Source of the DNA: Porites lobata
Taxonomy: Eukaryota > Cnidaria > Anthozoa > Scleractinia > Poritidae
Reading direction: 5' to 3'
DNA length: 64,000 bases
NCBI GenBank assembly: GCA_942486035.1
Contig: CALNXK010000033.1
Coordinates: forward strand, 2,652,501-2,716,500
Shown here: positions 10,786-22,440 of the stretch, piece by piece
How positions within the stretch are numbered: position 1 is the first letter of the stretch
How the letters are laid out: the number at the start of each line of letters is the position of its first letter
The notes under the pieces: model-generated
Database searches by the model: none
Told to the model about the DNA's origin: nothing
Seen by the model: only the letters and a program-made list of their open reading frames with translations
Program-made: the position numbers and the translations under genes

Positions 10786-12562
10786 TTTTAGAGCCGCAAC
10801 GTAATATAATAAACATTCTGTACAAAATAGTTATTCAATTCATTTGTAAAGACTCTAAACCAAAACAAAAAATAAAGACCGCCATAATGAAATGCAATTT
10901 TTTGACCATGTTTGAAAAAAATAGGAGCAAAAAATCCCTCACAACCTAACCTCTGATTTTTCTTTCGCTCGCTCTCTTTTTCTTTCGCGTTCCACTATCT
11001 GAACGCCTGAAATAGCCTACATTAGCTCATACAGATAGATATAGCCTACATAAGCGAACCTCATACCTGTGGGCCCAACTGTATACGTAGTTGAGATTTT
11101 GATTGACAAGTTTCTCGGTCATGTGAGCGCAATCGACTATTACTTCGGTCTTTGAACCATCAGAGTGTGATGCCAAGCGGGAGTGAATTGCTGTAAATAA
11201 ACCTGTTGCGTTAAACTCGGTGACTTGTGACCTTGTTGGGGAAACTAAACTGTTATCACTACTGGAGGCATTCCTGGCATACCTGCTCAATTTATGACAG
11301 TTTAATATAGTGCCAATGTGTTAAACAGTATTGCAAGAAAAGAAATTAGTATTAAAATGCCTTACTGATTCAGATTTTCACTAAAATACTAGTGGATTTG
11401 GGATTTTAAAAAAATTGGGCGTCTTTCGACTTCTGGACTTGGGTCAAGTGACTGATCTCAACTTCAATTTCCGATTCCCAAATTAACTTTACACGTGCTC
11501 CTCCTTCGAGTCCTCTCACGTGCGTACCTGGCAAGTACAAAGTTTAATCTCATCTTGAGGTCCTTGTTGACAACATTCCTTTCAAACTTAATATTGAAAC
11601 TTGCTAGAAATGAAACTTTTCACCTTTTTTGCAAACATGACATGTGCTGCTAATAACTGAGCCAAACTTAGCTCGTTTTTGCTCGCCCGCAACAATTTAT
11701 GCACGCAACTGCCGGTTTTAACTTGTACATCGGAAAAGTACATGCGAACGTGCTTACAAGATGTGAAATCCTGTACTGTGAAATAGTGGCATCTAATACG
11801 GGAAGTAGTTTGAACTTTTAACCTAGCATTAAATAACCTTTAGTGATCGTAATGTGCTTATTTTGGCAGCCAAATATTTTTGTCAGTTATTGTCTTTAAA
11901 ACCAAGCAAGTAAGCCTCAGGGACACCCAACGAGAATATAGCTCAATACTACTTAAACATAGCATTGTTGAACGTATTTTAGTATTTAAACGGTAGATAT
12001 AGGCATATTTTATTATCCCCATTGAAATATGTTTCATCTGTTCGGATTTCGTAGCTGAAAGTCTAGTGATGCGAAAATTATAGGGATCAAAACTTACCAA
12101 TTCGAAAATTTCAGCCCGAAAAAAGGCTCCCGAAAACTCTAGGTCACCTTTCTAGGGTAAAAATCGGTTAAAAATGGGCAATTATACCATTTTTTAGATG
12201 TTCGGAAATCCTAGGAGAGGCAGGAAAGCAAGAAATTTTACAACAAATGTCCGAAAATTCTAGATCTCATTAAAGTCGGAAAGTTGAAACGATTCAAGAA
12301 AGTTTCAAGTGACTTGAAAACCATCCTTAAAACCGAGTTTATCGAACTTGCGGTTTCTTGAACTTTGAGAAAGGCGAAGCATGTCAATCAATGTTTACTT
12401 AATTATGTTTCGTGGGAAAATAGGCTTACGTAAACCTCAAGTAAAAAAGACAGGTTGTGTGTGAAGCTTCCTTTTACTTCAAGAATTTAAAATTTACTTG
12501 TCTTGAAATATTTTTTAGCTTATTTAGGCTCCAGTGTAAAGACTACCAGTGATACTGCTGCG
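10786..12562. repeat. Conserved block upstream of NLR gene 1
   Basis: This block is repeated upstream of the third NLR gene (34,133-36,350), beginning with the shared GAGCCGCAACGTAATATAAT, and part of it (about 11,500-11,770) recurs before the second NLR (about 24,290-24,560). No protein-coding gene was seen; short minus-strand ORFs at 11,027-11,290 and 11,858-12,100 have no recognised domain. A unique piece at about 12,100-12,265 is absent from the other copy. The block has travelled with the NLR genes and probably contains their promoter. Confidence 0.7.
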
Positions 12563-12723
12563 TGACGTCCACGGCCAATCGATCACCGAATGGAATATAA
12601 TGACGTACGTTAACTTACGCTCCGCCCTAGCGGTTCCAATTTCCACGTTCCATTATTTCTAATAGAATTCCTCTAAATGCAAGCATCTGTAGCCCATGAG
12701 CGAGAAATCGAGAGGCATACAAC
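12563..12723 (+). promoter_or_regulatory. Proximal promoter and 5' leader of NLR gene 1
   Basis: Seen: TGACGTCC (12,563-12,570), a CCAAT-type GGCCAATC (about 12,573), TGACGTAC (12,601) and a CTCCGCCCT GC-box-like motif (about 12,619-12,627). A leader with ATGCAAGCAT and an AGCGAGAAATCGAGA-like stretch comes next, then ACAACATGG at the start codon. The same order, with a perfect TGACGTCA, precedes the third NLR. Conservation between paralogs supports a promoter; no transcript evidence is available. Confidence 0.45.
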
Positions 12724-15700
12724 ATGGAAGGTCTTAAAGATTTGCTTGCTCCTAAAACACTCCACTGGCTAAGTTATGTGGCAAATGTATTTTGGATTTT
12801 GCTCGGAATTATCCTATCAGCAATCTTTCTAGACATTGAAAACAGCGAACCAAGATTTGACTTTCGTTGTGGCTCAAATGGCGACAAGGAACTCATTCGT
12901 GGAAAGTGTTACGAACAGTACGATAAACAATACAACAAATTCCCTGTTTATGGATTCGTGATTATTAACTTTCTTGTAACTGCAAGTGTTTGTGGAATAT
13001 ACTCACAAGCGGTGAAGTCGAAAGTTGAGGAACTTGAAAACAGCACTGTCAACACTAGAAACGAGGATGATGATGCAGAAGGGCAAACTCCCCGGAAAAA
13101 GCTATTTAAAGCGTACAGTTTGCAACTTCTTGCCAGATTTGTTCTCGGGATTTCTTTTGTCCTCCTGCAGACCAAATTACTTTATCCTCTCAGCTTTCCC
13201 TCGAACTTCAATTGTAACTTAACGAGAGACGAGAAGTTTTCAGAGATCACGGCTAGTGGGTCTCGCAACGGAACACAAATGCAAACGTCATACGAATGTC
13301 ATAATCAACGAGCAGCTAAGAAGACCTTCTGGCATGATGCCGTGATCGTTTTAACCGGAACGTTTGCGTTTTTTGTGTTTATCGAGTCTCTCTTTATGTT
13401 ATTACGTGCAAGAAATGTAAAAGACTTTATGGAAGACCCGAACTTTCATAAATATTATCTGAATTCGAATCAGCAGTTAAATGCCCCTCCGGCAGAACCC
13501 GAAGAGTTAAGCGCCATCATCGATTATGACAGTCACACCAATCCACCATCTACCTCTCCAACTGACAACGATTCCCGGTCAGAACAGCAACAACAAGAGT
13601 TTAACAAGGAAGACCCGAACTTTCATAAATATTATCTGAGTTCGAATCAGCAGTTAAATGCCCCTCCGGCAGAATCCGAAGAGTTAAACGCCATCATCGA
13701 TTATGACAGTCTCACCAAAAATCCACCATCTACCTCTCCAATTGACAACAAACCCCAGTCAGAACAACAACAGCAAGAGTTTAACAGTCCATCAGTAGCC
13801 ACTTTCATCGAACGTATGAAGGAACATGTCCGGAGTGTCACCGGAAAAGCCTACACAGATCCTGCTGCACCTTTCCATTACAATCCGGGTGAAGGCTCAA
13901 AAAGAGATCTAAAGCTTGACCACATCTACACCGATTTGATTATTCATGAAAACAGAGCTTTGTATGAATTTAGTGCAGATAGAGAGGAACAACTGAAAGA
14001 ATACCACAGACCCAGAGAAGAGTCACGATCAACACGGCCGGGAGATATTTTTGATGCTGATAAACGGAATATTCTTGTTGTCGGTCGTCCTGGAATTGGA
14101 AAAACTATGTTTTGCACAAAGATTCTGCGCAATTGGGCATCCGATTACTTGCTCAGTGATGCACAGAAATCTGAAATGGATTTGAAACTCGCTTTCCTCT
14201 TTAAGTTTAGGAAGTTTAACTACACAAACGAAAAAGTCAGTCTTCGCAAATTCCTGGACGCATCGGAGTATTCTAAACTACCTCTATCCGATGAAGTTTG
14301 GCACTACATTATTGACAACCCAGACAAAGTACTCGTTATATTTGATGGATTTGACGAATATTCTGGAAAGGCTAAAATCAATGTTGATGACATTTCGATC
14401 AATAACAATGTAGAAGACTCGATGCCTCTTCATTCCCTGTACAAGAAGATATTATCAGGAAAAATCCTTCCCGGTGCTACAGTCTTAACGACCACAAGAC
14501 CAACCGCCGTGTCATTCTTTGAAGCACCTATTGCCTTTGAAAGAATAGTTGAAATTCTGGGATTCAACTCTGATAAAGTGGAAGAGTACGTGGACAAATT
14601 CACAAAAGAGAAAGGCGATGATGGCAAAGGAGAAACCATAAAGCAACACATCAGAAGTAGCCTTAACCTCCAATCCTTCTGCTACATTCCTGTGAATTGC
14701 TTCATCATTTGTTCCTGCTTGTTGCACTTGCTGAACTCACCCGTCTCCGGCTGCCTTCCTACAAGACTAACCGAACTATATTCCATAGCCATCAAGATTT
14801 TTTACTTTTGTCACGATGATATCCAAAGCCGTTACCCATCACATGAAGCTCAACAGTTTTATTTAAAGCCATTTAATGCATTACCAGAACATGTGCAAAA
14901 ATTGTTTAAGAGACTGGGAGAAATTGCTTTTCAAGGAATCAAAGAAGGAAGACTCATTTTCGAATCAGGCGAAGTCGATGACCAAGAAAACAATGGTTTG
15001 TTCCACCGTTTACCTGATAGTTTTAGCGGTTTAGCGGAAGGACGAGCACAATATTGTTTTTTACACTTGACGATGCAGGAGTTCTTAGCGGCGAAGTATT
15101 TGGTGGACACGTACAGTTCCGAAGACCTGCAGAAGTTTGTTTCCGATCACATCCAGGATGGCGCGTGGAAGGTTGTGATGCAGTTTGTGGCTGGACTGCT
15201 GGCTGAAAAAGAAGGACAATCAACAGATATTTTCAGCGACCTTCTTCCCTCAGAAACTGTTACTAATGAAGTTGAAATCAAGATGAATGAAGATTCAGAG
15301 GAACGAACTGAAACACTGACCTGTTGGCCAGCTGACGATGAACGCAGGTTATTAGTGGTGACGCTATTCAATTGCATGTATGAGAACAAAGCCTCTGATC
15401 GAAAAGTTCAAAAGAAACTGGCGAAAATTGGTTGCAATGCGCTTGATTTTATTGGCTGTAACCTGTCACCTCTCGACTGTTTAGCATTAGTGCATGCACT
15501 TAAATCTGTTGAAGGAATTTTGTATTTTGATTTAAGGCTCAACAACCTTCAGTCGCTAGGATGTATTGAGATTGCGAAGTTGTTACCTGGCAACCAACGC
15601 AATCAGGGTTTTTGCGAACTAAAAAGATTAGAACTCTGGGAGAACAACATAACTGATGAAGGAGTAAAACATTTATCCACAGCACTCACAAACACTAACT

Positions 15701-15900
15701 GCACACTAAACAGCTTAAACCTCGGGGATAACAACATAACTGATGAAGGAGTAAAACATTTAGCTACAGCACTCACAAACACTAACTGCACACTAAACAG
15801 CTTAAACCTCGAGTATAACAACATAACTGATAAAGGTAAAAATCTCGTAAAGTCAATGAACATAAGCTGTAAAGTAATTTCTAACTTTTCTAAAAGGTAA
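12724..15900 (+). CDS. NLR gene 1: four-TM channel-like N-terminus, NACHT, LRRs
   Basis: This single-exon 1,058-residue protein starts at an ATG in a good context (AACATGG) and matches the paralog starts. TM segments are at about 17-37, 74-95, 133-152 and 204-226. The first loop has C49 and C62 (FRC, KCYEQY); the second has C164 and C192 plus NLT and NGT glycosylation sequons, so both loops are probably extracellular. Two 59-residue linker repeats occupy 237-295 and 296-354. NACHT follows: Walker A GRPGIGKT at 454-461 and Walker B VLVIFDGFDEY at about 536-546. RI-type LRRs with NNITDEGVKHL end the protein. It is probably a membrane-anchored pattern-recognition or danger receptor. The four-TM, two-plus-two cysteine layout resembles large-pore channels (connexin, pannexin/innexin, LRRC8). 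The NACHT-LRR call is firm; channel homology is inferred by eye. Confidence 0.9.
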   Translation: MEGLKDLLAPKTLHWLSYVANVFWILLGIILSAIFLDIENSEPRFDFRCGSNGDKELIRGKCYEQYDKQYNKFPVYGFVIINFLVTASVCGIYSQAVKSKVEELENSTVNTRNEDDDAEGQTPRKKLFKAYSLQLLARFVLGISFVLLQTKLLYPLSFPSNFNCNLTRDEKFSEITASGSRNGTQMQTSYECHNQRAAKKTFWHDAVIVLTGTFAFFVFIESLFMLLRARNVKDFMEDPNFHKYYLNSNQQLNAPPAEPEELSAIIDYDSHTNPPSTSPTDNDSRSEQQQQEFNKEDPNFHKYYLSSNQQLNAPPAESEELNAIIDYDSLTKNPPSTSPIDNKPQSEQQQQEFNSPSVATFIERMKEHVRSVTGKAYTDPAAPFHYNPGEGSKRDLKLDHIYTDLIIHENRALYEFSADREEQLKEYHRPREESRSTRPGDIFDADKRNILVVGRPGIGKTMFCTKILRNWASDYLLSDAQKSEMDLKLAFLFKFRKFNYTNEKVSLRKFLDASEYSKLPLSDEVWHYIIDNPDKVLVIFDGFDEYSGKAKINVDDISINNNVEDSMPLHSLYKKILSGKILPGATVLTTTRPTAVSFFEAPIAFERIVEILGFNSDKVEEYVDKFTKEKGDDGKGETIKQHIRSSLNLQSFCYIPVNCFIICSCLLHLLNSPVSGCLPTRLTELYSIAIKIFYFCHDDIQSRYPSHEAQQFYLKPFNALPEHVQKLFKRLGEIAFQGIKEGRLIFESGEVDDQENNGLFHRLPDSFSGLAEGRAQYCFLHLTMQEFLAAKYLVDTYSSEDLQKFVSDHIQDGAWKVVMQFVAGLLAEKEGQSTDIFSDLLPSETVTNEVEIKMNEDSEERTETLTCWPADDERRLLVVTLFNCMYENKASDRKVQKKLAKIGCNALDFIGCNLSPLDCLALVHALKSVEGILYFDLRLNNLQSLGCIEIAKLLPGNQRNQGFCELKRLELWENNITDEGVKHLSTALTNTNCTLNSLNLGDNNITDEGVKHLATALTNTNCTLNSLNLEYNNITDKGKNLVKSMNISCKVISNFSKR
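13431..13785 (+). repeat. 177-bp tandem repeat in the linker of NLR gene 1
   Basis: Two in-frame copies (starting about 13,431 and 13,608) encode EDPNFHKYYL, an AIIDYDS stretch, a PPSTSP stretch and SEQQQQEFN. NLR gene 3 has the same two copies; NLR gene 2 has only an unrelated single linker. The unit is low in hydrophobic residues and probably disordered, a cytoplasmic spacer between the fourth TM and NACHT. Confidence 0.9.
15631..15840 (+). repeat. 84-bp LRR-encoding tandem units in NLR gene 1
   Basis: Two complete and one partial nearly identical 84-bp units each encode a 28-residue RI-type LRR (L..L.L..NNITDEGVKHL). The second NLR has four such units. High nucleotide identity between units indicates recent expansion or homogenisation. 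Confidence 0.9.
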
Positions 15901-16290
15901 ATGTTTCCCTGTTGAAGGAATTTTGGATTTTGATTTAAGCTTCAACAACTTTCAGTCGCTAGGATGTATTGAGATTACGAAGTTGTTACCTGGCAAGCAA
16001 CACAATCAGGGTTTTTGCGAACTAAAAAGATTAAACCTCGCTTTTAATCAGATAACTGATTAACACCACACTAACTACAAACTAAACAACTTCAAGCTAA
16101 ATCAATATTGCTTTTTCTAAACTTAAAGCTCAATAAGATAACTGATGAATGTATAAAACGCTTCACTGGCAGCACTGCACTCACACATACTAACTGCAAA
16201 AGAAACAGAGCTTAGACCTTAGAGCTAACAAAATAACCCAGCAAGGGAAAAATCTCTCAAAAACAGGGAAAATAAACTATAAAGTATTTA
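15901..16290 (+). pseudogene. Degraded LRR relic 3' of NLR gene 1
   Basis: Just beyond the stop codon the sequence again matches the LRR region (GTTGAAGGAATTTTG..., CGAACTAAAAAGATTAAACC, ATAACTGAT) but with stops and frameshifts. The same relic follows the second NLR gene (28,517-28,880). The ancestral protein or an adjacent copy therefore had more LRRs. It may now be part of the 3' UTR. Confidence 0.7.
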
Positions 16291-17770
16291 TCTAAGCATG
16301 TGTAAATATATTTTTCTGAACAGCAATAAGTTGAGCTACATTCTTTGACATTATATTTTCCATTTTTTAAAAAGAAGTTAAGTTTTTTCAGTTCGTCAAT
16401 CAGGTAACTTCTAAGCAATCTCGAAGTTGTTATGTTTTCATTTATATATTGTTTTGTTTTGGTTTTTTTTGTTGTTTCATAATAATAGAGTGGGTTTTTG
16501 TGAGAAGAGAAAATTTGTTTGGTCATTGCTATATCTTTACATAGAAACAGGGTGTGATTTGAACAAACCAAAAAAACTAAAAGCTAAAAAGGTTTAGAAT
16601 AGATTACAGTTTACTAACTCCTAAAAAATCTCCACTTATCGTGAAGCCTAGCGTTAATAACAATGTGTATTAATGACCCATAATGAAGACTGAAACAAAT
16701 TAATGGACATTTACATTTAACCTAGATAACTAAACATACAGCTACATATGAAGAAATTTTCCTATAGGAATGTAATTAGTATAATGATTGTGATAATGCT
16801 CTACTGATTCACAGTTAGCGTCACCTAAGAATTATTATTTGCAGTCATTGCTATCTGAAAGTGACTGATACATCATGTTTAGCTTTCCTGCAAGTATTCA
16901 TCCTTGTATATAAGTTTGGTTTTTGATATGATTAAAGTTCTGTTTGACCAATGTTATAAGTGTCGGCCTGGCCTCCCTCCTTATTTAATCAATCTGTTCA
17001 TCCAGCAAAATGCAGGGCAAACTGCTTTTGGGACAGAAAAAGCAGAGATGGATCTAGCAAAGGGATGGTGCGGGGAGACGGAGTGGGGGGGGGTATGTAT
17101 TCCCTTTTAGCAAACAGATACTTTATCTTGGGCTCAGATGTCAAACTTTGTATGTAAACCGTAACGGATTCAGACCCGCTTAAGGTGGTTTTGAGGTGGA
17201 GCGGTTGTTTTATGCCCAAAATGACTTGAAGTGTCTCAGCGCTTCGGTTTTGGTCATGGGAAGGGCCTCCTTATTTGTTGAGGTTAAAAACCGTTTTTTT
17301 CTGACCAAGTAACAAGATATCCTGCCCTCAATAGATTGAAAGCAGTTGCCTTACCGGCAGTCAGAAGGCTGATTTCACCAACTCACCTTCAGAAACTGTA
17401 AACTTCAGCCACCGCTTTTTTTGACTTAATGGGTGCCAGCTTACACACCTACTAACATAAGACGTAACAATTAAGCGGAAATCCAAGATTCCCGGTAAAG
17501 CGAAACTAGCACCAGGGTACTGTTCAAAAAACGCATGATCTTGTCCTTTGGGCAAGGGTTGGCGGGGGGGCGGGAGGCACACTTAAAAGAAGTTTGGGTG
17601 CGGGTGTACCGCTGAGTCCTTCAAACCCTGAACATGTTGAAGACAAAATGATCCTTTCTTTTCGCTTCCCTGTTTTCGTGACCCAGTCTCCTTCTCGTCA
17701 GTTCTCTTTGTCGTCACGCAACGCTCTTTCTGTTTTGGGGGAGGACGTAAACACGATAGAAGCTTCTTAA
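16291..17770. repeat. Downstream block of NLR gene 1 (copies at 28.9-30.3 kb and inverted at 40.4-41.8 kb)
   Basis: Noncoding by inspection. It matches 28,880-30,280 in the same orientation and about 40,450-41,850 in reverse complement. Homopolymer and G-rich runs near 17,085-17,095 and 17,560-17,575 differ between copies. Short ORFs here are not conserved between the copies, so none is called. Confidence 0.75.
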
Positions 17771-18130
17771 GGAGTAGCCTCACTGGCAGACGTTCTTAGG
17801 ATTTCCTTAAGTCAGCGTGGGAGGCCGCTACCGTTAGGAGCTAAAGATCGTCCTTGAATCCTTGAGGAACTTACATCTGGGATAACAATATCTTCCTTAG
17901 AGAGAAGGATTTACAATTAAGATGGCGTTGATCTTCTTTGACACACAGAGAGGGTTTGGCTCTGATAGAAGAAAATCTCAAAACTGGTACCCTGAGAAAT
18001 AAAAAAGCCTACATTTCCCGACGCCACAACTGTTTCCCTTCCCTGTCCGACATGACCCGTTCAAAGAACAAGCCCAGAAATTCCATACTGATGATGTGTC
18101 ACCCAGATCTGAGTAGTGCTTTTGTTTAGT
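17771..18130. repeat. Repeat family also present at 62.2-62.66 kb
   Basis: AAGGAGTAGCCTC, ACATCTGGGATAACAAT, GGTTTGGCTCTGAT and CAGAAATTCCATACTGATGA occur in the same order at 62,204-62,620. This is a dispersed, nonautonomous element or two adjacent ones. It is noncoding. Confidence 0.6.
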
Positions 18131-18160
18131 TGAAAATTTGCTACATCCAAGTTTATCTTT

Positions 18161-19138
18161 TTACGACATTTTGACATTTCGTGCGGCTCGCCTTTGTACA
18201 CGCTCGATCGAGTATTGGTTTGGGGACCACACTTGAGTCGCGTGCCTCGCCTGGGACTTCACCAGAAACAGGTAGAGCGTCCGCCTCACATTGATGTCCG
18301 TTATGAGAGGACAGGCCCACTTCAGAGGTCCAAGGAGCTTGTTGGCCTTGGAGACGATAGTATCCATGATGTGCGTGTCCCAAGAGAGGGAAATAGAGAT
18401 GGTGACTCTGAGATCTTTGATCATTATACGTTTCTGGGAAACTGCCCACCTACCCCTCCCCTAAGCCAACATTCCTACTTACTTCTCACTTAGGGCAAAA
18501 TTTTGGCTTAGGGGATGGGTAGGTGGGAGGTGCGCGTCCACAAGGTTATAACTGTATATCACGTGGTTCGTCTTCCGCCTAACACTTAGTGCTTTTCATT
18601 TCAAAGCATTAAAGCTGAATAAAGACTTTTGAATGTAGAGGTCCACTCAACGAACTGTTGCTTTATTTTAGGAGCCGTTAATTATAGTATTTTCTTTCGA
18701 GAAAGGCGAGTTAGTACCCGAAATATTGTGCCCAAATATATCAGCCCTTTTGCCGTGCATTGTCAGCCTTGCATTCAGTTTTTTTCTATTAAAGCTAATC
18801 TTGTCTTTACTCCATTCGCCCCAGTTCGAGAGAGTGACAAAGAAATAAAATGCAAATACCGTGGACGAAGATCCTGCTGGTTGTCAACGTTGGCACAAGA
18901 AAAGAGGTCTAGTCGGCTTAAAATTTCAGTTGTCTTTAGACTTCTCGTTGTTTTTAGTCATAACCTTGCCTTTGGAGGCATTCGGGAGATCATTAATAAT
19001 TCTTCTAAACAGTAGTGGACCAAGGAGACTTCCCTGCGAAACGCCAGAGATAACAGGGGCCCATTGCGAGGCTGCCCCATCAGCCCCAACACGTTGGACC
19101 CACCAACTCAGGTAGTTTTTGAACCAGAACTGGATCAA
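18161..19138 (-). pseudogene. LINE reverse transcriptase fragments (CR1/Jockey-like)
   Basis: On the minus strand, about 19,138-18,930 encodes WVQRVGADGAASQWAPV followed by SGVSQGSLLGPLLF and INDLP, a classic LINE RT motif. About 18,424-18,161 encodes KDLRVTISISLSWDTHI, KANKLLGPLKW and ERVQRRAAR, the C-terminal part of the same kind of RT. The two parts are separated by foreign sequence, including the MITE at 18,431-18,530. The element is truncated and dead. A scrap of the same family may lie at about 42,138-42,200. Confidence 0.75.
18431..18530. mobile_element. Short palindromic MITE (TTTCTGGGAAACTGCCCACC family)
   Basis: The left half TTTCTGGGAAACTGCCCACC and AAGCCAACATT are mirrored as inverted copies around the centre. 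The right end is incomplete. A full copy is at 62,328-62,441 and a half copy at 57,692-57,750, so at least three members lie in this window. It interrupts the LINE fragment. Confidence 0.75.
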
Positions 19139-19173
19139 GGATAAAGCGGTTCACCTCAACCCAAGGGGCGTCT

Positions 19174-19414
19174 TAGACTGCAAAACAGTCGGTTTTTTTC
19201 TCAAAATCAGTAAAGAAATCGGTAAAGCGTAGCGTAAGAGTCTTACGCGCGCGAAGCGCGCGAGCCTCACGCCCGTAGGGCGTTTGAGGCGAGAGAAAAA
19301 AAAATTAGCGTCTCTCCCCAGTCTCGCTCTCTGTTTTCAGCCTCATTCCAGACCTTTTGTTTGACTGCTCGCGCGTACTTGAATACGCAAAAATACGGAC
19401 TGTTTTGCAGTCTA
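19174..19414. mobile_element. 241-bp MITE with TAGACTGCAAAACAGTC ends
   Basis: Perfect 17-bp terminal inverted repeats (19,174-19,190 and 19,398-19,414) bound a short noncoding core. The core contains a CGCGCGAAGCGCGCG palindrome and a CCCGTAGGG hairpin. No ORF of its own. Confidence 0.85.
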
Positions 19415-20680
19415 GGGGTAGCCTGTGAACAGGCTCTCTGTTTGGGGAAAAATAGCGAGGAAAGAGAAGGGAAAGGGGGGAGAGAGCCTGTAGACAAACA
19501 TTTGAGGCCGCTATTCCGCCTCTTGTAATTATCCTGCCGATCATCTGTCAGTAAGATCGTTATCGGTCAATCAATTTCGCGCGTGAGTAACTCCTGGGAA
19601 AATTAACAGGAAATGAGTGGTGTTTTGCTCCGTCTGAAAACAGAGTGAAATGGAGCATGAACGTCATTGTTGATTTTGCAAAAAGTAGCCTGTGATCTCC
19701 GGTAAGAGGATTTAAAACAAGCCGTTCGTCTTGCTAGTTCGGTTTGTAATTTAACAAGCCGCTGCAATGAGCGAACTTGGAATGCGGAAGGTACAGATAC
19801 TATCATGACTTCTCCAGAAAGTGAAGCTTCGAAGATAAGTACAAAGAGATCAGCAGCGCTTCTATCGCCGACAGGAATTACATGGTAGGCCGACACGACT
19901 TTTACTTTATGCCAAAATGCTGCTTGTTCCCATAAGTTTTTTCCTCTGCGGGGTAGATTATTCTCTGGAAGGTTCTACATTTTCACTGAGCAAATGTGAT
20001 TTTAGCCGCTTGTTTCACACTGAGAGATCGTGGCACACATATCGATTTACTGTGGTTTTTGTTTCTGGTCGACAGGATTTGTCCTCTGATGCAAGAGCAT
20101 TTTCTTTTTTTGCGGCTGAATAAGGGTCTTACTTTTCTCCAAAGTGCCCTCTCGATATGAATAACTAAGCGATTTTCTTTAGTCCGTGAATGTAATGATT
20201 TTCTGCAATGTTGTATTCTGACGCTGGGCCCAGCTCGTCAGTGTTTAAAAATTATCACGGATGGTTATTTACAGATCCAAAATTATAAGATTGAAATGCA
20301 GCTTAAACCGAAGCTACATCAGCTATGGAGAATTGCATTGTGCTTCGTTAACTATAAACTCCAGCTTAGTGTTTTTGTAAAGACAGTTTGAGTCTTTTGA
20401 CCGGAGCGCGTAGTTCCTCCCCGTAGTCTTTGGACTGTTTTGTTAATTGCCACTCTGTGATCAAATCGCGTGCTACGTGCCGACCGAAAAGCCGATGTCA
20501 ATCAGACCTGTCAACAGTCAGTGTTCTCGCCAATAGGAGCTTGCATCAGGATCTGATGCACAGCGGGTGCCGTGGAACGGCGGCCCCAAAGGTCTGTCCA
20601 CAGGCCTTTTCGCTTTTCCCTCTCCCCACGCCGCTCGACTAAAGGCCTGTTCACAGGCTATCTAGGGGCGTCTCGGCCAC
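19415..20680. repeat. Foldback-like region with inverted GCCTGT(G/T)AACAGGC ends
   Basis: Sequences around 19,416-19,520 and 20,560-20,665 are imperfect inverted repeats (GTAGCCTGTGAACAGGCT against GGCCTGTTCACAGGCTA, each with a G/A-rich or C/T-rich run). The enclosed kilobase shows no supported gene. It may be a foldback transposon or two adjacent MITEs. Confidence 0.45.
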
Positions 20681-22407
20681 ATTCCTTTCATAAGAGCTAA
20701 AAATGGCTTAGAGGCAGAAATCTTTTCATGCTTTCATCTTTTGTCGATTGTCTTAACCTAGGCATAGGTCGCACTTGGGAAAAGTTTTCATCTTTTTGCC
20801 GGCTAAAAAACCACGAAAATTAGAAACCGCAACCGGAAAAGAAAACTTTTAGTCAAATCGAGGAGGGTCGCACTAGTATTTACTAGTGGGAGTCGTTGTT
20901 TTGACACATTGAGAACTAAAGTAGGCCAGATACCAGAGAACATTATCTCTTCGTGGTCCGATCATTTGGCGTAGGATCGTTTTCCTCCTTTCCCAGTGTC
21001 AGGAGGATGGGAGAAATATAGAAAATAAAGTGCTTGGCTGCAAAGACTGCATTTAGATCGGAGAATAACAAACCTGTGACGGTACTTGCCTGGGTAGACT
21101 ATAATTGGCTCGCCTGTAGAGAGTTCCCGTAAAAACGTTGAAATAGCGAAGGATTACAAGCTTATGAATTGCTCGCCCGTAGAAAGTTTTCGCAAAAACG
21201 TTAAAATGGCGAAAAGTAGTGGTAGCCTCGTCCGTCGACAACGAAAACGCGAACGTCAGAAAATTTCTACGATTGTTTCAACTTGATCGTGTTTCAAATT
21301 GGTCACGTTTCGCTGACAAGTGCTGACACTTACCGCCGTGATTCCTATTGTTTAGCTCGAGTTTTCCAAAATCTGTCTGCCCCACCCAAGCAATACGGCG
21401 TCTTTGATGTTTTTTGCGATTTTCAAAGTTTTTTCTACCCTGGGTGCCAGAGACTTTTCTAGCGCGGTTTCCGGTTTCTGTCATAAGATGTGTCGGCCTT
21501 CGGCCAACACCGAAAATTCCCGCCGCATGCGAGAAAAACCTCTGGTAGCCAGGGTAAGTTTTTTCCAACTTGAAAACTTGGGGTCGCACTTGGCAATGTG
21601 CCCCGATGACACATTTTTACCGCAAGGTAAACAAATTCTTCCAGAAATTTGCCAAGTGCGACCCATGCCCTATAAACCGAGCTCGCTTTTTCATTTCTGT
21701 CAGCCTTTCCTGGCCTAATCTTCATCGGGGAACAGTGAAAAAAATTAAAGAGATAGAAAGTTCTTTGGCCTGACACCTACCTGCGCAAAAATAACAATTG
21801 TTAATTAATATTTACAACTTTCAGATTCCCCCGTTTTAGTTGATATCGCAAATATCACACGGTGGCAGAATTTGTTTGATTTCCGGGAAGGTAATAGAAA
21901 TTACTAGTTGTCAATGTATGATTAAAGCTCGTTCGAGCTAGGATGGAATGCTTAATCTCGATTAATCTCTTTCCCTTGGAAACTTGACGCAAAGATTCAC
22001 CCCTACGGCGATTTTCAAATTTGCCACAAACTAAAAATAAGAGGTTGGTTTCGTTAATATCATGTTTTGGATGAGGTTGTAACGTGCGTGACCGTAAGGG
22101 CGGATTTCCACTGTCGCGTAATTTTTACGTGCGTACGGGCGTAAAATTTACCTGCGTAAAACAGAAAGGCTACGACCAGTTTATACGCATTTCTAATATT
22201 GCCGAACATTCGAGATACGAAAACTTTGCCCTGACACGAATGTTCTATAGCTACAAACATTGTTTTTGTGATTCAAATATACCAAGCAGCCATGGTTGAC
22301 AAAATCGGAATCATTTTCCTCGTTCCATTATTTCCAATAGGATGCAAAGGCTAAATATACAAGCATTAGTTCTTCAGCAAGAAAACTTGAGACATACATG
22401 CAAGATC
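20681..22407. repeat. Upstream block of the NLR pseudogene, shared with 63.1-63.8 kb
   Basis: TCTCGGCCACATTCC, GATTGTCTTAACC, CTGGCCTAATCTTCATCGGG and GATTCAAATATACCAAG occur in this order both here and before the NLR stub at 63.8 kb. A diverged second copy of part of it is at 22,441-22,640. It carries no supported coding sequence. Several ORFs of about 100 codons at 21.3-21.8 kb overlap on both strands and are not conserved in the 63-kb copy. Confidence 0.6.
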
Positions 22408-22440
22408 TAAAAGCTTTTGTCGATTGTGCAACAGAAACTG
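22408..22440 (+). pseudogene. NLR start-codon relic
   Basis: ATGCAAGATCTAAAAGC follows GACATAC and matches the opening of the family (MQDLK, as in NLR gene 2), preceded by the family leader. The homology stops after about ten codons. It is the stump of an earlier NLR copy; another family start follows 300 bp later at 22,712. Confidence 0.55.

Noticed and set aside
12724..13420. Calling the N-terminal module a connexin outright
   Set aside because: Only four of the six loop cysteines expected of connexins are present and the word matches are short; a general large-pore-channel resemblance is as far as the sequence allows.
21278..21776. Several 100-codon ORFs on both strands
   Set aside because: They overlap each other, and the homologous block at 63 kb does not keep the frames.
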